A DNA stretch of 64,000 nt from Caulobacteraceae bacterium. GTDB taxonomy: Bacteria > Pseudomonadota > Alphaproteobacteria > Caulobacterales > Caulobacteraceae. The position numbers and the translations under genes are program-made. Below, piece by piece: positions 28,843 through 38,879 of the stretch. The stretch's first letter is position 1. Every line of letters begins with the position of its first letter. Under the pieces are notes generated by a model that worked only from the letters and a program-made list of their open reading frames with translations, was not told the DNA's origin and did not search any database. The DNA lies in contig JARLIQ010000036.1 in assembly GCA_031291645.1 (NCBI GenBank), positions 62,001 to 126,000 on the forward strand. Reading direction: 5' to 3'.

Positions 28843-29628
28843 TCAGCCGGCCGGCTTACGGAACTTGAAGATGAACTGGTCGGTCCGCCCCCGGATGGAA
28901 GGGTCGAACACCTTCTCGATATGGGCGTCGCCCGGGTTGTGTAAAAGGCCGCTCTGGCCGGCCAGGACGAACCCGGCGGCGGTCACCTCGGTCTTCACGA
29001 CGGCCGGATCGATGCGGTGCAGGGTGTTGGTGTCGCGCAGGCCCGAGCCGGCCTCGGCGACGTGGTCCAGCACCAGATAGGTTCCGCCGGGCTTGAGCGC
29101 GGCGAAGATCGCGCCGTTCACCTTCGCAAGGTCCGCCGGGCCCATGAACGGGTCGTGCAGGTCGTGATAGTTCTGCGCCGTCCACACCAGGTCCAGCGGC
29201 GCCGGCGCGCTGAACCCCTCGATCGGCTCCACCAGCACGGTGACGTTGGCGTAGGCCGGGTCGGCCGCGAGGGCCTTCACGCCATCGACGGATTTGGGAA
29301 AGGCCTTGGCGATTTCCGCCGGCACGATGGCGTAGACGTGGCCCGAGGGCCCGACCGCCTTGCTGAAGATGCGGGTGAAATAGCCGCCGCCGGGCAACAG
29401 GTCGGCGACGCTGTCGCCAGGCTTTACGCCGGCGAAGGCCAGGACCTCGGCGGGATGACGCAGGGCGTCGCGATCCAGGTCGTCCTTGGGTCGTCCGGGG
29501 TCGGCCACCGCCGCCGCGATGTTCGACGGAACGGCGACCGGCTGGGCGATGGCCGGCTGGACGACGAGCGCGGACGCGGCCAGCAGGCCGGCCGTCACCA
29601 GCGCGGCGGCCAGGGCGATCGGTTTCAT
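28843..29628 (-). CDS. Exported SAM-methyltransferase-like protein
   Basis: A 261-residue protein with a clear signal peptide (MKPIALAAALVTAGLLAASALVVQPAIAQ) and then a class I methyltransferase-like domain. Motif I appears as GDSVADLLPGGGYFTRIFSKAVGP (residues 71-94), followed by HVYAIVPAEI in place of the motif II acidic strand, DLVWTAQNYHDLHDP for motif IV, and LKPGGTYLVLDHVAEAGSGL. A GAGGAGA element precedes the ATG. Exported members of this predicted-methyltransferase group (COG4798 type) are known by sequence only; SAM is not expected in the periplasm. Substrate unknown. Confidence 0.85.
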   Translation of the reverse strand: MKPIALAAALVTAGLLAASALVVQPAIAQPVAVPSNIAAAVADPGRPKDDLDRDALRHPAEVLAFAGVKPGDSVADLLPGGGYFTRIFSKAVGPSGHVYAIVPAEIAKAFPKSVDGVKALAADPAYANVTVLVEPIEGFSAPAPLDLVWTAQNYHDLHDPFMGPADLAKVNGAIFAALKPGGTYLVLDHVAEAGSGLRDTNTLHRIDPAVVKTEVTAAGFVLAGQSGLLHNPGDAHIEKVFDPSIRGRTDQFIFKFRKPAG

Positions 29629-29788
29629 CGGAGCGTCTCCTCGCTTTATGGGGCGATCCTAACAGACGCCGGCGCGGACGCGACCCTCTCGACGTGGCCC
29701 GCCGTCACATCATGGTTGAGCAAACCGCGGCGACAGGGCAACCTGCTGCGGGTCGAGCCGCCAAGCGGCGCCGGGAACGAGTCTCGCC

Positions 29789-32143
<2,355 letters not shown>

Positions 32144-32202
32144 AACGACTCCCTTGCCAGGGGCGCTTTGTGGCAACCCCATCTTAACGCGCGGCCGCCA
32201 CC

Positions 32203-32230
32203 TTACCGCTTACGGTTAAGCGGGGTTAAG
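32203..32230 (+). promoter_or_regulatory. TTAC/TTAA cluster before motB
   Basis: The 36 bp before the motB ATG holds TTAC (32203), TTAC (32210), TTAA (32216) and TTAA (32226), with GTTAAG repeated 10 bp apart. It resembles the half-sites of the CtrA box (TTAA-N7-TTAA) but with a 6-bp spacer. CtrA control of motB is inference. Confidence 0.4.
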
Positions 32231-32238
32231 GGTGGGCG

Positions 32239-33147
32239 ATGTCTGTCAGCGACAGACCCGTGATGATCAAGAAGGTCAAGAAGGTCATCGCGGGCGGCCA
32301 CCACGGCGGCGCCTGGAAGGTCGCCTATGCCGACTTCGTCACCGCGATGATGGCCTTCTTCCTTCTGATGTGGCTGATCAACACCACCAGCCCCCAGCAG
32401 AAGCGCGGCATCGCCGACTATTTCGCGCCGGCCAGCGTCTCGCAGTCGACCTCCGGCTCCGGCGGCATCCTGGCGGGCACGGCCCTGGGCGACGACGGGG
32501 TCAAGAGCAACGGCTCGATGGCCGCGGTCGAACAGCTGGCGCCCGAAGCCCCGCCGACCACCAAGGACACCGGACAGAGCAGCAAGAACTCCGGCAGCAC
32601 CCTGGACACCGCGAGCGAGGACGCGCTCAAGGCCGCGCTGCAGAAGCGCGAGGAAGCCGCCTTCCAGAGCGCGGCCGAATCCCTGCGCCAGGCCATGCAG
32701 GACATGCCCGAGCTGGCCGAACTGTCGAAGCAGGTCTTGATTGACCAGACGCCCGAGGGCCTGCGCATCCAGCTGGTCGACCAGGAGGGCCGCTCGATGT
32801 TCGATCCCGGCTCGGCCAAGCCCAACGACCGGGCCAAGATCCTGCTGAGGGCGGTGGCCAAGATCGCCCAGCGCCTGCCCAACCGCATCACCATCGCCGG
32901 CCACACCAGCGCCAACGCCAACGGCGCCAAGTCGCCCGGCGACTGGCAATTGTCGGCCGCGCGGGCCGACGCGGCGCGCCAGTTGATGCAGCAGGGCGGC
33001 ATCGACCCGGACCGGATCTACCAGGTCTCGGGCAAGGCGGCGTCTGACCCCTTGTTCCCCGACGATCCGACCCTGCCGGGCAACCGGCGGATCGCCATCG
33101 TCCTGCTCCGGGAATCGCCGGTCGTGCCGCCGGACGGTCATCCCTGA
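32239..33147 (+). CDS. motB: Flagellar motor stator protein MotB
   Basis: Inner-membrane stator protein that anchors the proton channel to peptidoglycan. The 302-residue sequence starts with a basic cytoplasmic part and one transmembrane helix (about 31-50) that carries the conserved Asp32 of AYADFVTAMMAFFLLMWLINT. A plug and linker follow (NTTSPQQKRGIADYFAP, Ser/Ala-rich), then a C-terminal OmpA-like domain (about 165-295: ITIAGHTSANANG ... DWQLSAARADAARQLM ... NRRIAIVLL). No motA or other flagellar gene is in the window. Confidence 0.95.
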   Translation: MSVSDRPVMIKKVKKVIAGGHHGGAWKVAYADFVTAMMAFFLLMWLINTTSPQQKRGIADYFAPASVSQSTSGSGGILAGTALGDDGVKSNGSMAAVEQLAPEAPPTTKDTGQSSKNSGSTLDTASEDALKAALQKREEAAFQSAAESLRQAMQDMPELAELSKQVLIDQTPEGLRIQLVDQEGRSMFDPGSAKPNDRAKILLRAVAKIAQRLPNRITIAGHTSANANGAKSPGDWQLSAARADAARQLMQQGGIDPDRIYQVSGKAASDPLFPDDPTLPGNRRIAIVLLRESPVVPPDGHP

Positions 33148-33250
33148 TCAACAGCGATTGAGTCGCAGCCGACCGTGTCGGCGCGGCTCTTGCGGGAAAC
33201 GCCGCCTTTTGCGCTAATCGGGTGTCTGGACTCATAGGACGCCAAGTTCA

Positions 33251-34000
33251 GTGACCCACCATTTCGCGACCCGTCAGCTTCGGTTCTTTTTGACGGCGCC
33301 GTCGCCCTGCCCCTACCTGCCTGGCCGCGAAGAGCGAAAGGTGTTCACTCATCTGCCGCTGTCGGACGGCGCGTCGATCAACGACGCCCTGACCCAGATC
33401 GGCTTCCGTCGCTCCCAGAACATCGCCTACCGTCCCGCGTGCGAGCGCTGCGACGCCTGCGTGTCCGCGCGCCTGCCGTCCGCCGACTATCCCTTCTCCC
33501 GTTCCGAGCGGCGGGTGCTCGACCGCAACGGCGACATCTCACGCCATCTGGTCGAAGCCGAGGCGACGATGGAGCAGTTCGACCTGTTGCGCCGCTACCT
33601 GATGGCCCGGCACGCCGAGGGCGGCATGGCCGACATGACCTGGCCGGACTATGTGGCGATGGTCGAGGACACCTCGGCCCGCACCCACCTGATCGAATAC
33701 CGCCTGCACGGCGAGGACCGCGGTCCCGGCGACCTGGTGGCCTGCGTGCTGGTCGACGTGCTCAGCGACGGGCTGTCGCTGGTCTACAGCTTCTACGAAC
33801 CCTCGATGCAGCGCCGCAGCCTGGGGTCGTTCATGATCCTGGACCATGTGATCCAGGCTCAGATTTCGGGCCTGCCCTACGTCTATCTCGGCTACTGGGT
33901 CTCGGGCAGCAGCAAGATGGACTACAAGTCCCGCTTCAACCCGATCGAGGTCCTGCGTTCGGACGGTTGGGTGCTGATGGCCAACCGCGACCGAACCTGA
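33251..34000 (+). CDS. bpt: Aspartate/glutamate leucyl-tRNA-protein transferase
   Basis: N-end-rule enzyme that attaches Leu from leucyl-tRNA to N-terminal Asp or Glu, marking proteins for ClpSAP degradation. The 249-residue sequence has the family N-terminus (LTAPSPCPYLPGREERKVFTHL), the cysteine-rich RPACERCDACVSARLP and the C-terminal GYWVSGSSKMDYKSRFNP segment. Bpt and the arginyltransferase Ate1 are homologues; the bacterial context favours Bpt. The start is a GTG at 33251. Confidence 0.93.
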   Translation: MTHHFATRQLRFFLTAPSPCPYLPGREERKVFTHLPLSDGASINDALTQIGFRRSQNIAYRPACERCDACVSARLPSADYPFSRSERRVLDRNGDISRHLVEAEATMEQFDLLRRYLMARHAEGGMADMTWPDYVAMVEDTSARTHLIEYRLHGEDRGPGDLVACVLVDVLSDGLSLVYSFYEPSMQRRSLGSFMILDHVIQAQISGLPYVYLGYWVSGSSKMDYKSRFNPIEVLRSDGWVLMANRDRT

Positions 34001-34007
34001 AGGCTCC

Positions 34008-34439
34008 ATGCCCCGCACAACCAACCACACATCGGTCGAGGACCTGAACCGGGCCTCGGCCGGCAAGCTGCCCGGCCATATCGGGCTCGAGGTGACGCTG
34101 GTCGAGCCGGGCAAGGTCGTCGGCCGCTTCGAGGTGCGCTCGGACCTTGTGGCCCACACCGGCTACCTGCTCGCGGGCGCCGTGCTGTCGGTCGCCGACA
34201 TCCTCTGCGCCTACGGCGTCTCCACGGTCTGGCCGGAGAACGCCAACGGCTTCACCACGGCCGAGGTGAAGTGCAACTTCATGGGCACCCTGCGCGAGGG
34301 CGCCGGAATCTGCGCCGCCGAACTGCTGCACGGCGGGCGCACCACCCAGGTCTGGGACGCCAACGTCACCGACGAAGCCACCGGCAAGCACCTCGCGGCG
34401 TTCCGCTGCACCCAGATCATCCTCTATCCGCGCACCTGA
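34008..34439 (+). CDS. PaaI-type thioesterase
   Basis: Hotdog-fold thioesterase of 143 residues, probably acting on acyl-CoA. The PaaI core is seen as LVEPGKVVGRFEVRSDLVAHTGYLLAGAVLSVADILCAYG followed by FTTAEVKCNFMGTLREG. It begins 7 bp after bpt on the same strand. Substrate unknown. Confidence 0.87.
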   Translation: MPRTTNHTSVEDLNRASAGKLPGHIGLEVTLVEPGKVVGRFEVRSDLVAHTGYLLAGAVLSVADILCAYGVSTVWPENANGFTTAEVKCNFMGTLREGAGICAAELLHGGRTTQVWDANVTDEATGKHLAAFRCTQIILYPRT

Positions 34440-34481
34440 GCGCCCGGCCGAGGTTCAGTTGTCCGCCGGGCGGCCTGGGCC

Positions 34482-35552
34482 TCAGCCCCACGGCCCCCTG
34501 GGCGGCGGCTCGTCCCAGGGCCCCGGCGCGGTGGAAAGCGGTTCGGGCGGGGTGGCGGGCGCGGCGCCGGGCCGGGGCTCGCTGACGTGGCCGCCGGCAT
34601 AGCGGACCAGGGCGTCGATCCGGGCTTCGATCGGGGGATGGGTGGCGAAGAGGCCGAACAGCCCCTCCTCGACATTCTCCAGGAACAGGCCCCTCACCTC
34701 CTCCGGCGCGTCGAGATGGGCGTGGCCGGCGACCTTCTGCAGGGCCGAGATCATGGCGTCGGGGTTCTTGGTCAGCTCGACCGAGCCGGCGTCGGCGATG
34801 AACTCGCGCCGGCGCGAAATCGCCAGTCGGATGACCACGGCCAGCAGGGCGGCGATGGCCGCCGCGGCGATGCCGGCGATCACCAGCAGCCCGCCGCCGC
34901 CGCGCCGCTCGCCATCGTCGTCCCGCATCGGCCCGCGGAACCACAGCATCCGCGCCAGGACCTGGGCCGCCAGGCTGATGATGCCGGCGAACACCGCCGC
35001 GATCACCATGGTGCGCACGTCGCGATTGATCACATGGGTCAGCTCGTGGCCGAGCACGGCTTCGAGCTCGTCCCGGTTCAACGTCTCGCGTAGGCCGCGG
35101 GTGACCGTGATCGAGAACTGGCCCTCGTGGACGCCGCTGGCGAAGGCGTTCATCTCGTCGGACTCGATGATCCGCAGGGTCGGCGTCTTCATCCCGCGCG
35201 AGATGCAGAGGTTTTCCAGCAGATTGTAGAGTTCGGGGTCATCCCGCCGCGCGATCGGGCTGGCGCCCGTGGCCATGTCGATGATGGCCTGATTGGCGAA
35301 ATAGGCGATCACGAACCAGACCACGGCCACCGCGATGGCCAGCGGCAGGCTGCGGATCGTAGCCCCCGCCGCGTAGGCGAACGGATTGCCGGCCTGGAAA
35401 TAGACGCTGGGCACGCGTTCGAAGCCCGACCCCAGCAGCACCAGCTGGACGGCGAACATCAGCACCAGCAGCAGCACCGGGAACCCCGCCAGAAGGATGA
35501 TCGAGCGGAGGTTGTTGTTCCAGATGAAGGTCTGAAGGCCGACGGCCTGCAC
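34482..35552 (-). CDS. htpX: M48-family membrane metalloprotease (HtpX-like)
   Basis: Zinc protease of the inner membrane. Two N-terminal hydrophobic helices (residues about 15-35 and 65-90) precede the catalytic HELTH motif in EAVLGHELTHVINRD; a third and fourth hydrophobic pair follows it. A Glu zinc ligand occurs in RREFIADAGSVELTKNPDAM. The C-terminus is a Pro/Arg-rich tail of about 30 residues. Start is GTG at 35552, 15 bp after lemA; lemA-htpX pairs are frequent. 356 residues, longer than E. coli HtpX because of the tail. The symbol is by family; its regulation is unknown. Confidence 0.88.
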   Translation of the reverse strand: MQAVGLQTFIWNNNLRSIILLAGFPVLLLVLMFAVQLVLLGSGFERVPSVYFQAGNPFAYAAGATIRSLPLAIAVAVVWFVIAYFANQAIIDMATGASPIARRDDPELYNLLENLCISRGMKTPTLRIIESDEMNAFASGVHEGQFSITVTRGLRETLNRDELEAVLGHELTHVINRDVRTMVIAAVFAGIISLAAQVLARMLWFRGPMRDDDGERRGGGGLLVIAGIAAAAIAALLAVVIRLAISRRREFIADAGSVELTKNPDAMISALQKVAGHAHLDAPEEVRGLFLENVEEGLFGLFATHPPIEARIDALVRYAGGHVSEPRPGAAPATPPEPLSTAPGPWDEPPPRGPWG

Positions 35553-35567
35553 GGCGTGCGACCCGGC

Positions 35568-36128
35568 CTAGAACTTGACCTGCGGCGCCGTCTCGGCGGC
35601 GGCGCGGTTCTCGCCGAGGTCGAAGAAGGCCCGCTGCTGGAAGCCGAAGCTGTTCGCCACCAGGACGGCCGGGAACTGCTGCATCGAGGCGTTGTACTCG
35701 CTGACCGCATTGTTGAAGAAGCGGCGGGCGGCGGCGAGCTTGTTCTCGATGTCGCCGAGTTCGGCCTGAAGCTGCATGAAGTTGGCGTTGGCCTTCAGGT
35801 CCGGATAGGCCTCGGACACAGCGAACAGCTGGCGCAGCGCCCCGGACAGGACGTTCTCCGCATTGACCCGGTCCTCGACGTTGCCGGCCGAGGCCGCGGC
35901 GGCGCGGGCGCGGGTGACCGCTTCCAGCGTGCCGCTCTCATGGGTGGCGTAGCCCTTGACCGTCTCCACCAGGTTCGGGATGAGGTCCTGGCGCTGCTTG
36001 AGCTGGACGTCGATGTCGGCGAACGCCTGGTTGGCGTTCTGGCGCAGGCCGACCAGCCGGTTGTAGGTCCCCACCAGCACGACCGTCACGATGGCGATGA
36101 TGGCGACGACGATGAGCAGCGCGACCAT
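35568..36128 (-). CDS. lemA: LemA family protein
   Basis: Membrane-anchored helical protein of 186 residues. The ATG at 36126-36128 has AAGGA upstream and starts one N-terminal transmembrane helix (MVALLIVVAIIAIVTVVLVGTYN). It is followed by the LemA coiled-coil core: NRLVGLRQNANQAFADIDVQLKQRQDLIPNLVETVKGYA, SEAYPDLKANANFMQLQAELGDIENKLAAARRFFN and AVSEYNASMQQFPAVLVA. LemA proteins are usually encoded next to M48 proteases, as here; their role is unclear. Confidence 0.92.
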   Translation of the reverse strand: MVALLIVVAIIAIVTVVLVGTYNRLVGLRQNANQAFADIDVQLKQRQDLIPNLVETVKGYATHESGTLEAVTRARAAAASAGNVEDRVNAENVLSGALRQLFAVSEAYPDLKANANFMQLQAELGDIENKLAAARRFFNNAVSEYNASMQQFPAVLVANSFGFQQRAFFDLGENRAAAETAPQVKF

Positions 36129-36206
36129 GAGGTTTTCCTTGCGTAATCGGCCCGAAACATAGGCGAGGCCGCGCCAGCGCGCCAGTGACGGTGCTGTAAC
36201 GTCAGA

Positions 36207-36253
36207 TCTGGAGTCCTCCAGACAACGGCGCCGGACCGCGTCGGCCCGGCGCC
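36207..36253 (-). terminator. Double hairpin downstream of the TonB receptor
   Basis: Just past the receptor stop (minus strand) lies GGCGCCGG-11 nt-CCGGCGCC (36227-36253). It is followed by a second, perfect TCTGGAG-TC-CTCCAGA palindrome (36207-36222). Neither has a T-run after it, so rho-independent termination is only plausible. The region separates the receptor from lemA. Confidence 0.45.
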
Positions 36254-36262
36254 GCAGCCGGA

Positions 36263-38539
36263 TCAGAACTTCTTGCGCACGGTGATGAAGGCTTCCGTCG
36301 GCGCCCCCGCCTGCAGGGTCTGATAGTCCCCCGAGTTGGTGTAGCCGTTGGTGCCGACGGTCGCGATGTACTTGGTGTTGAACAGGTTCGTCACGTTGCC
36401 CTGGACCTCCAGGCCCTCCAGCCACGGCGAGCCGTGGAAGCGGTAGCCGATGCTCAGGTCGACCAGGGTGTGGGCCGGGACCGACTGGTCGTTGGTGTAG
36501 GTGAAGTAGCGCTTGGACAGATAGTTCAGGCTGACGCTGCCGAACAGGCGCTCGTCGTCATAGCCCAGGGTGACGTCGGCGATGTGTTCGGGGGTGTCGA
36601 CGACGAACTTGCCCTTGGTCGCCACCACCGTCGAGGTGGAAGGTTCGATGACGTTGTCGTCATAGGTCGAGTGGTTGAAGGCGTAGGAGCCGGTCAGCGA
36701 CCAGTGGCTGACAAACCGCCAGGTGCCGGCCAGCTCGAAGCCGTAGGAGGTCACCGAGCCGACGTTCTCCAGTTCGCCCACCAGGCCCTCGATCGGCGAG
36801 CCGACGGTCACGTTGAGCAGGCGGTTGTCGAACTTGACGTAGTAGGCGTCGGCCACGCCGGAGAAGACGCCGTTGTGGTAGCGGTAGCCGCCCTCGAAGG
36901 TGTCCGAGGTCTCGGGCTTCAGCTTGCCCTTGATGTTGTTGAAGACGTCCTGGAAGGTGGCGAACGGCCCGCCGGTGTCGGCGCCGACGAAGGCCTTCAT
37001 GTTGCGCGCATAGTCGGCGAAGATTTCGCCGCCGCCGCCCAGGTTATAGTTGACGCCGACCTGGGGCAGAAAGCCGTTGTTGCTCTTGATGTCGCCGCTG
37101 GCATAGGTGCCAACCGACTGCTTGCCGTTGACGTCGACGAACATCGACTTGAAGCCGTAGTTCAGCTTGAGGGCCTCGGTGACCTTCCAGGTGTCCTGCA
37201 GGTGGAAGACTTCGGTGTTGGTCACGAAGTTTCCGACCCATTGGGTGTAGAAGGGGTTGCGCTGGAAATCGAGATTGTCGCGGTTCGTGCCGTCGGCGTT
37301 CAGGCCGTAGTAGCGGCGGGCCTGGATGAAGTGGTTGTGCTCGTACCAGAAGCCGGCTTCGATATCGTGGCCCGCGATCTGGTACTCCAGCGAACCGACC
37401 GAGCCTTCGCGGCGGATGTCGTACTCGGTGGTGCGGATCGAGATCGGCGCGCCGCCCGGCGTCGGGGTATAGGGCGTGTCCCAGGTCCCCTGGCCGATGT
37501 TGTGGTGGCCGTAGCCCATCAGGTGCGCGGTCAGGTCCGGGGTGATGTCCCAGTCCGCCTTCAGCGCGCCGATGCCGTCCTTACGCAGGCCCGAGCCGTT
37601 GTAATAGACGTAGTCCGCCGGGTCGCTGCCGGCCAGGTTGACGTTGTAGGGCGCCGGATAGCCCGAGGTGGACGCGCCGGACTGGTAGGCCTGAGCGATC
37701 TGCTTGGCGAGCGCCCAGTTGTTGCTGATGTTGTCCAGCTTGTAGCCGAAGTGCTGGACCATCGAGAGCGACAGGTCCTGGTAGTCGTTCTCGGCGCGAT
37801 CCGAGTAGTTGAACCACCCCGTCAGTTTTACCGGCCCGATCGGTTGGACGAACTTGGAGTTCAGTTGCATTTGCTTCTGGGCGCCGTCGCCCTTCCACTT
37901 GCTGGAGTATTGGTTCGAATAGCTGATGTAGCCGCGACCACCGCCAGGAACCTCGCCGCTGTCGATGCGCAGGAATTCGTGGTTGGTGCTGTAGCTGCCG
38001 TAGGTCGCCTCGGCCAGGGCGCCGAAGGTCGAATCCGGGTCGCGCGAGGAGAACAGGACGGTCCCGCCCAGGTTCGAGCTCGCGGCGGTGCCGAGCGCGC
38101 CGGTGCCCTGGGCCAGGTCGGTGCGCCCGATGTTCTCGGACGAGATCGCCCGGCTGATGTGCAGGCCGTTGTCGTTGCCATAGGACATGTCGCCCAGCGG
38201 CACGCCGTCCAGGGTGAATCCGAGGTAGTTCTGGTTGAAGCCGCGGATCGAGATCCGCGTCGCCCACTCATAGGCCCCGAACGGATCGGAGCTCTCGAAG
38301 TTCACGCCCGGCAGTTGCTGCAGCACCTTGATCGCGCTGGTGCCCGGAGCGGCCTGGGCGATCTGCTTGGGCAGCAGGGTTTCGATCTGGCGGGTCTGGC
38401 CCTGGCCGTAGACCACGATCTCGCTGACTTCGGCGGCCGCGGTCGCGGCGGAATTCGCCGGCGCCGTCTCAGCGAACGCGGCTGAGCACACGCCGAGCGT
38501 GGCCAGCGAAACGCTGACCAGCCAAATCGTCTTGTTCAT
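36263..38539 (-). CDS. TonB-dependent outer-membrane receptor
   Basis: Active-transport beta-barrel of 758 residues. It has a signal peptide (MNKTIWLVSVSLATLGVCSAAFAE), then a TonB-box-like EIVVYGQG, the plug domain (about 55-170: IKVLQQLPGVNFES, ISIRGFNQNYLGFTLDGVPLGDM), and a barrel ending in the family C-terminus FITVRKKF. The start is supported by AAGGGA about 8 bp before the ATG. Many aromatic and Gly/Asn-rich barrel strands are visible. Substrate unknown; neighbours give no hint (no ABC transporter or enzyme beside it). Caulobacterales carry dozens of such receptors. Confidence 0.93.
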   Translation of the reverse strand: MNKTIWLVSVSLATLGVCSAAFAETAPANSAATAAAEVSEIVVYGQGQTRQIETLLPKQIAQAAPGTSAIKVLQQLPGVNFESSDPFGAYEWATRISIRGFNQNYLGFTLDGVPLGDMSYGNDNGLHISRAISSENIGRTDLAQGTGALGTAASSNLGGTVLFSSRDPDSTFGALAEATYGSYSTNHEFLRIDSGEVPGGGRGYISYSNQYSSKWKGDGAQKQMQLNSKFVQPIGPVKLTGWFNYSDRAENDYQDLSLSMVQHFGYKLDNISNNWALAKQIAQAYQSGASTSGYPAPYNVNLAGSDPADYVYYNGSGLRKDGIGALKADWDITPDLTAHLMGYGHHNIGQGTWDTPYTPTPGGAPISIRTTEYDIRREGSVGSLEYQIAGHDIEAGFWYEHNHFIQARRYYGLNADGTNRDNLDFQRNPFYTQWVGNFVTNTEVFHLQDTWKVTEALKLNYGFKSMFVDVNGKQSVGTYASGDIKSNNGFLPQVGVNYNLGGGGEIFADYARNMKAFVGADTGGPFATFQDVFNNIKGKLKPETSDTFEGGYRYHNGVFSGVADAYYVKFDNRLLNVTVGSPIEGLVGELENVGSVTSYGFELAGTWRFVSHWSLTGSYAFNHSTYDDNVIEPSTSTVVATKGKFVVDTPEHIADVTLGYDDERLFGSVSLNYLSKRYFTYTNDQSVPAHTLVDLSIGYRFHGSPWLEGLEVQGNVTNLFNTKYIATVGTNGYTNSGDYQTLQAGAPTEAFITVRKKF

Positions 38540-38879
38540 TGTCCAATCCCTTGAGCCACAGCCGGCGGCGCCGGCGCTGTTGTTCTCGCGGGCCGAATGG
38601 CCGAGCCAGGCCTATTGGGTCAAGTATTGCCGATCAAATTTCATCTAATCGTCTTACGGAAGACCGATAGACGTCCAACAATGACGACATCATATAGAAT
38701 ATAAGACAAATATTTCGTGCATTTCTTCGAGTTTCGTTATATTTCAACGATTTATATTGGCACATCACCGGCCAGTTCGTCGCGTCAATCGCGCAACCAC
38801 GACGCTTTATTGACAGTTGAGCGACATCCCACAACGGGGCCGATGACTCGAATCACCCGGCAAGCCGGCGGCAAGGCGC
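38540..38879. other. AT-rich intergenic region upstream of the TonB receptor
   Basis: About 340 bp between the parC stop and the receptor start. Its middle (38630-38770) is far more AT-rich than the rest of the window, with runs such as TATATTC and AAATATTTC. It probably contains the receptor promoter; a minus-strand TTGACC (38619-38624) is visible, but I see no convincing matching -10. I find no protein-like reading frame or RNA gene here. Confidence 0.5.

Noticed and set aside
33168..33182. Hairpin GCCGAC-CGT-GTCGGC after motB as terminator
   Set aside because: Only 6 bp of stem and a 3-nt loop without a T-run; too weak to support.
38634..38834. Short frame in the AT-rich region before the TonB receptor
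   Set aside because: No protein-like composition, no ribosome binding site and no conserved motif; more likely promoter DNA.
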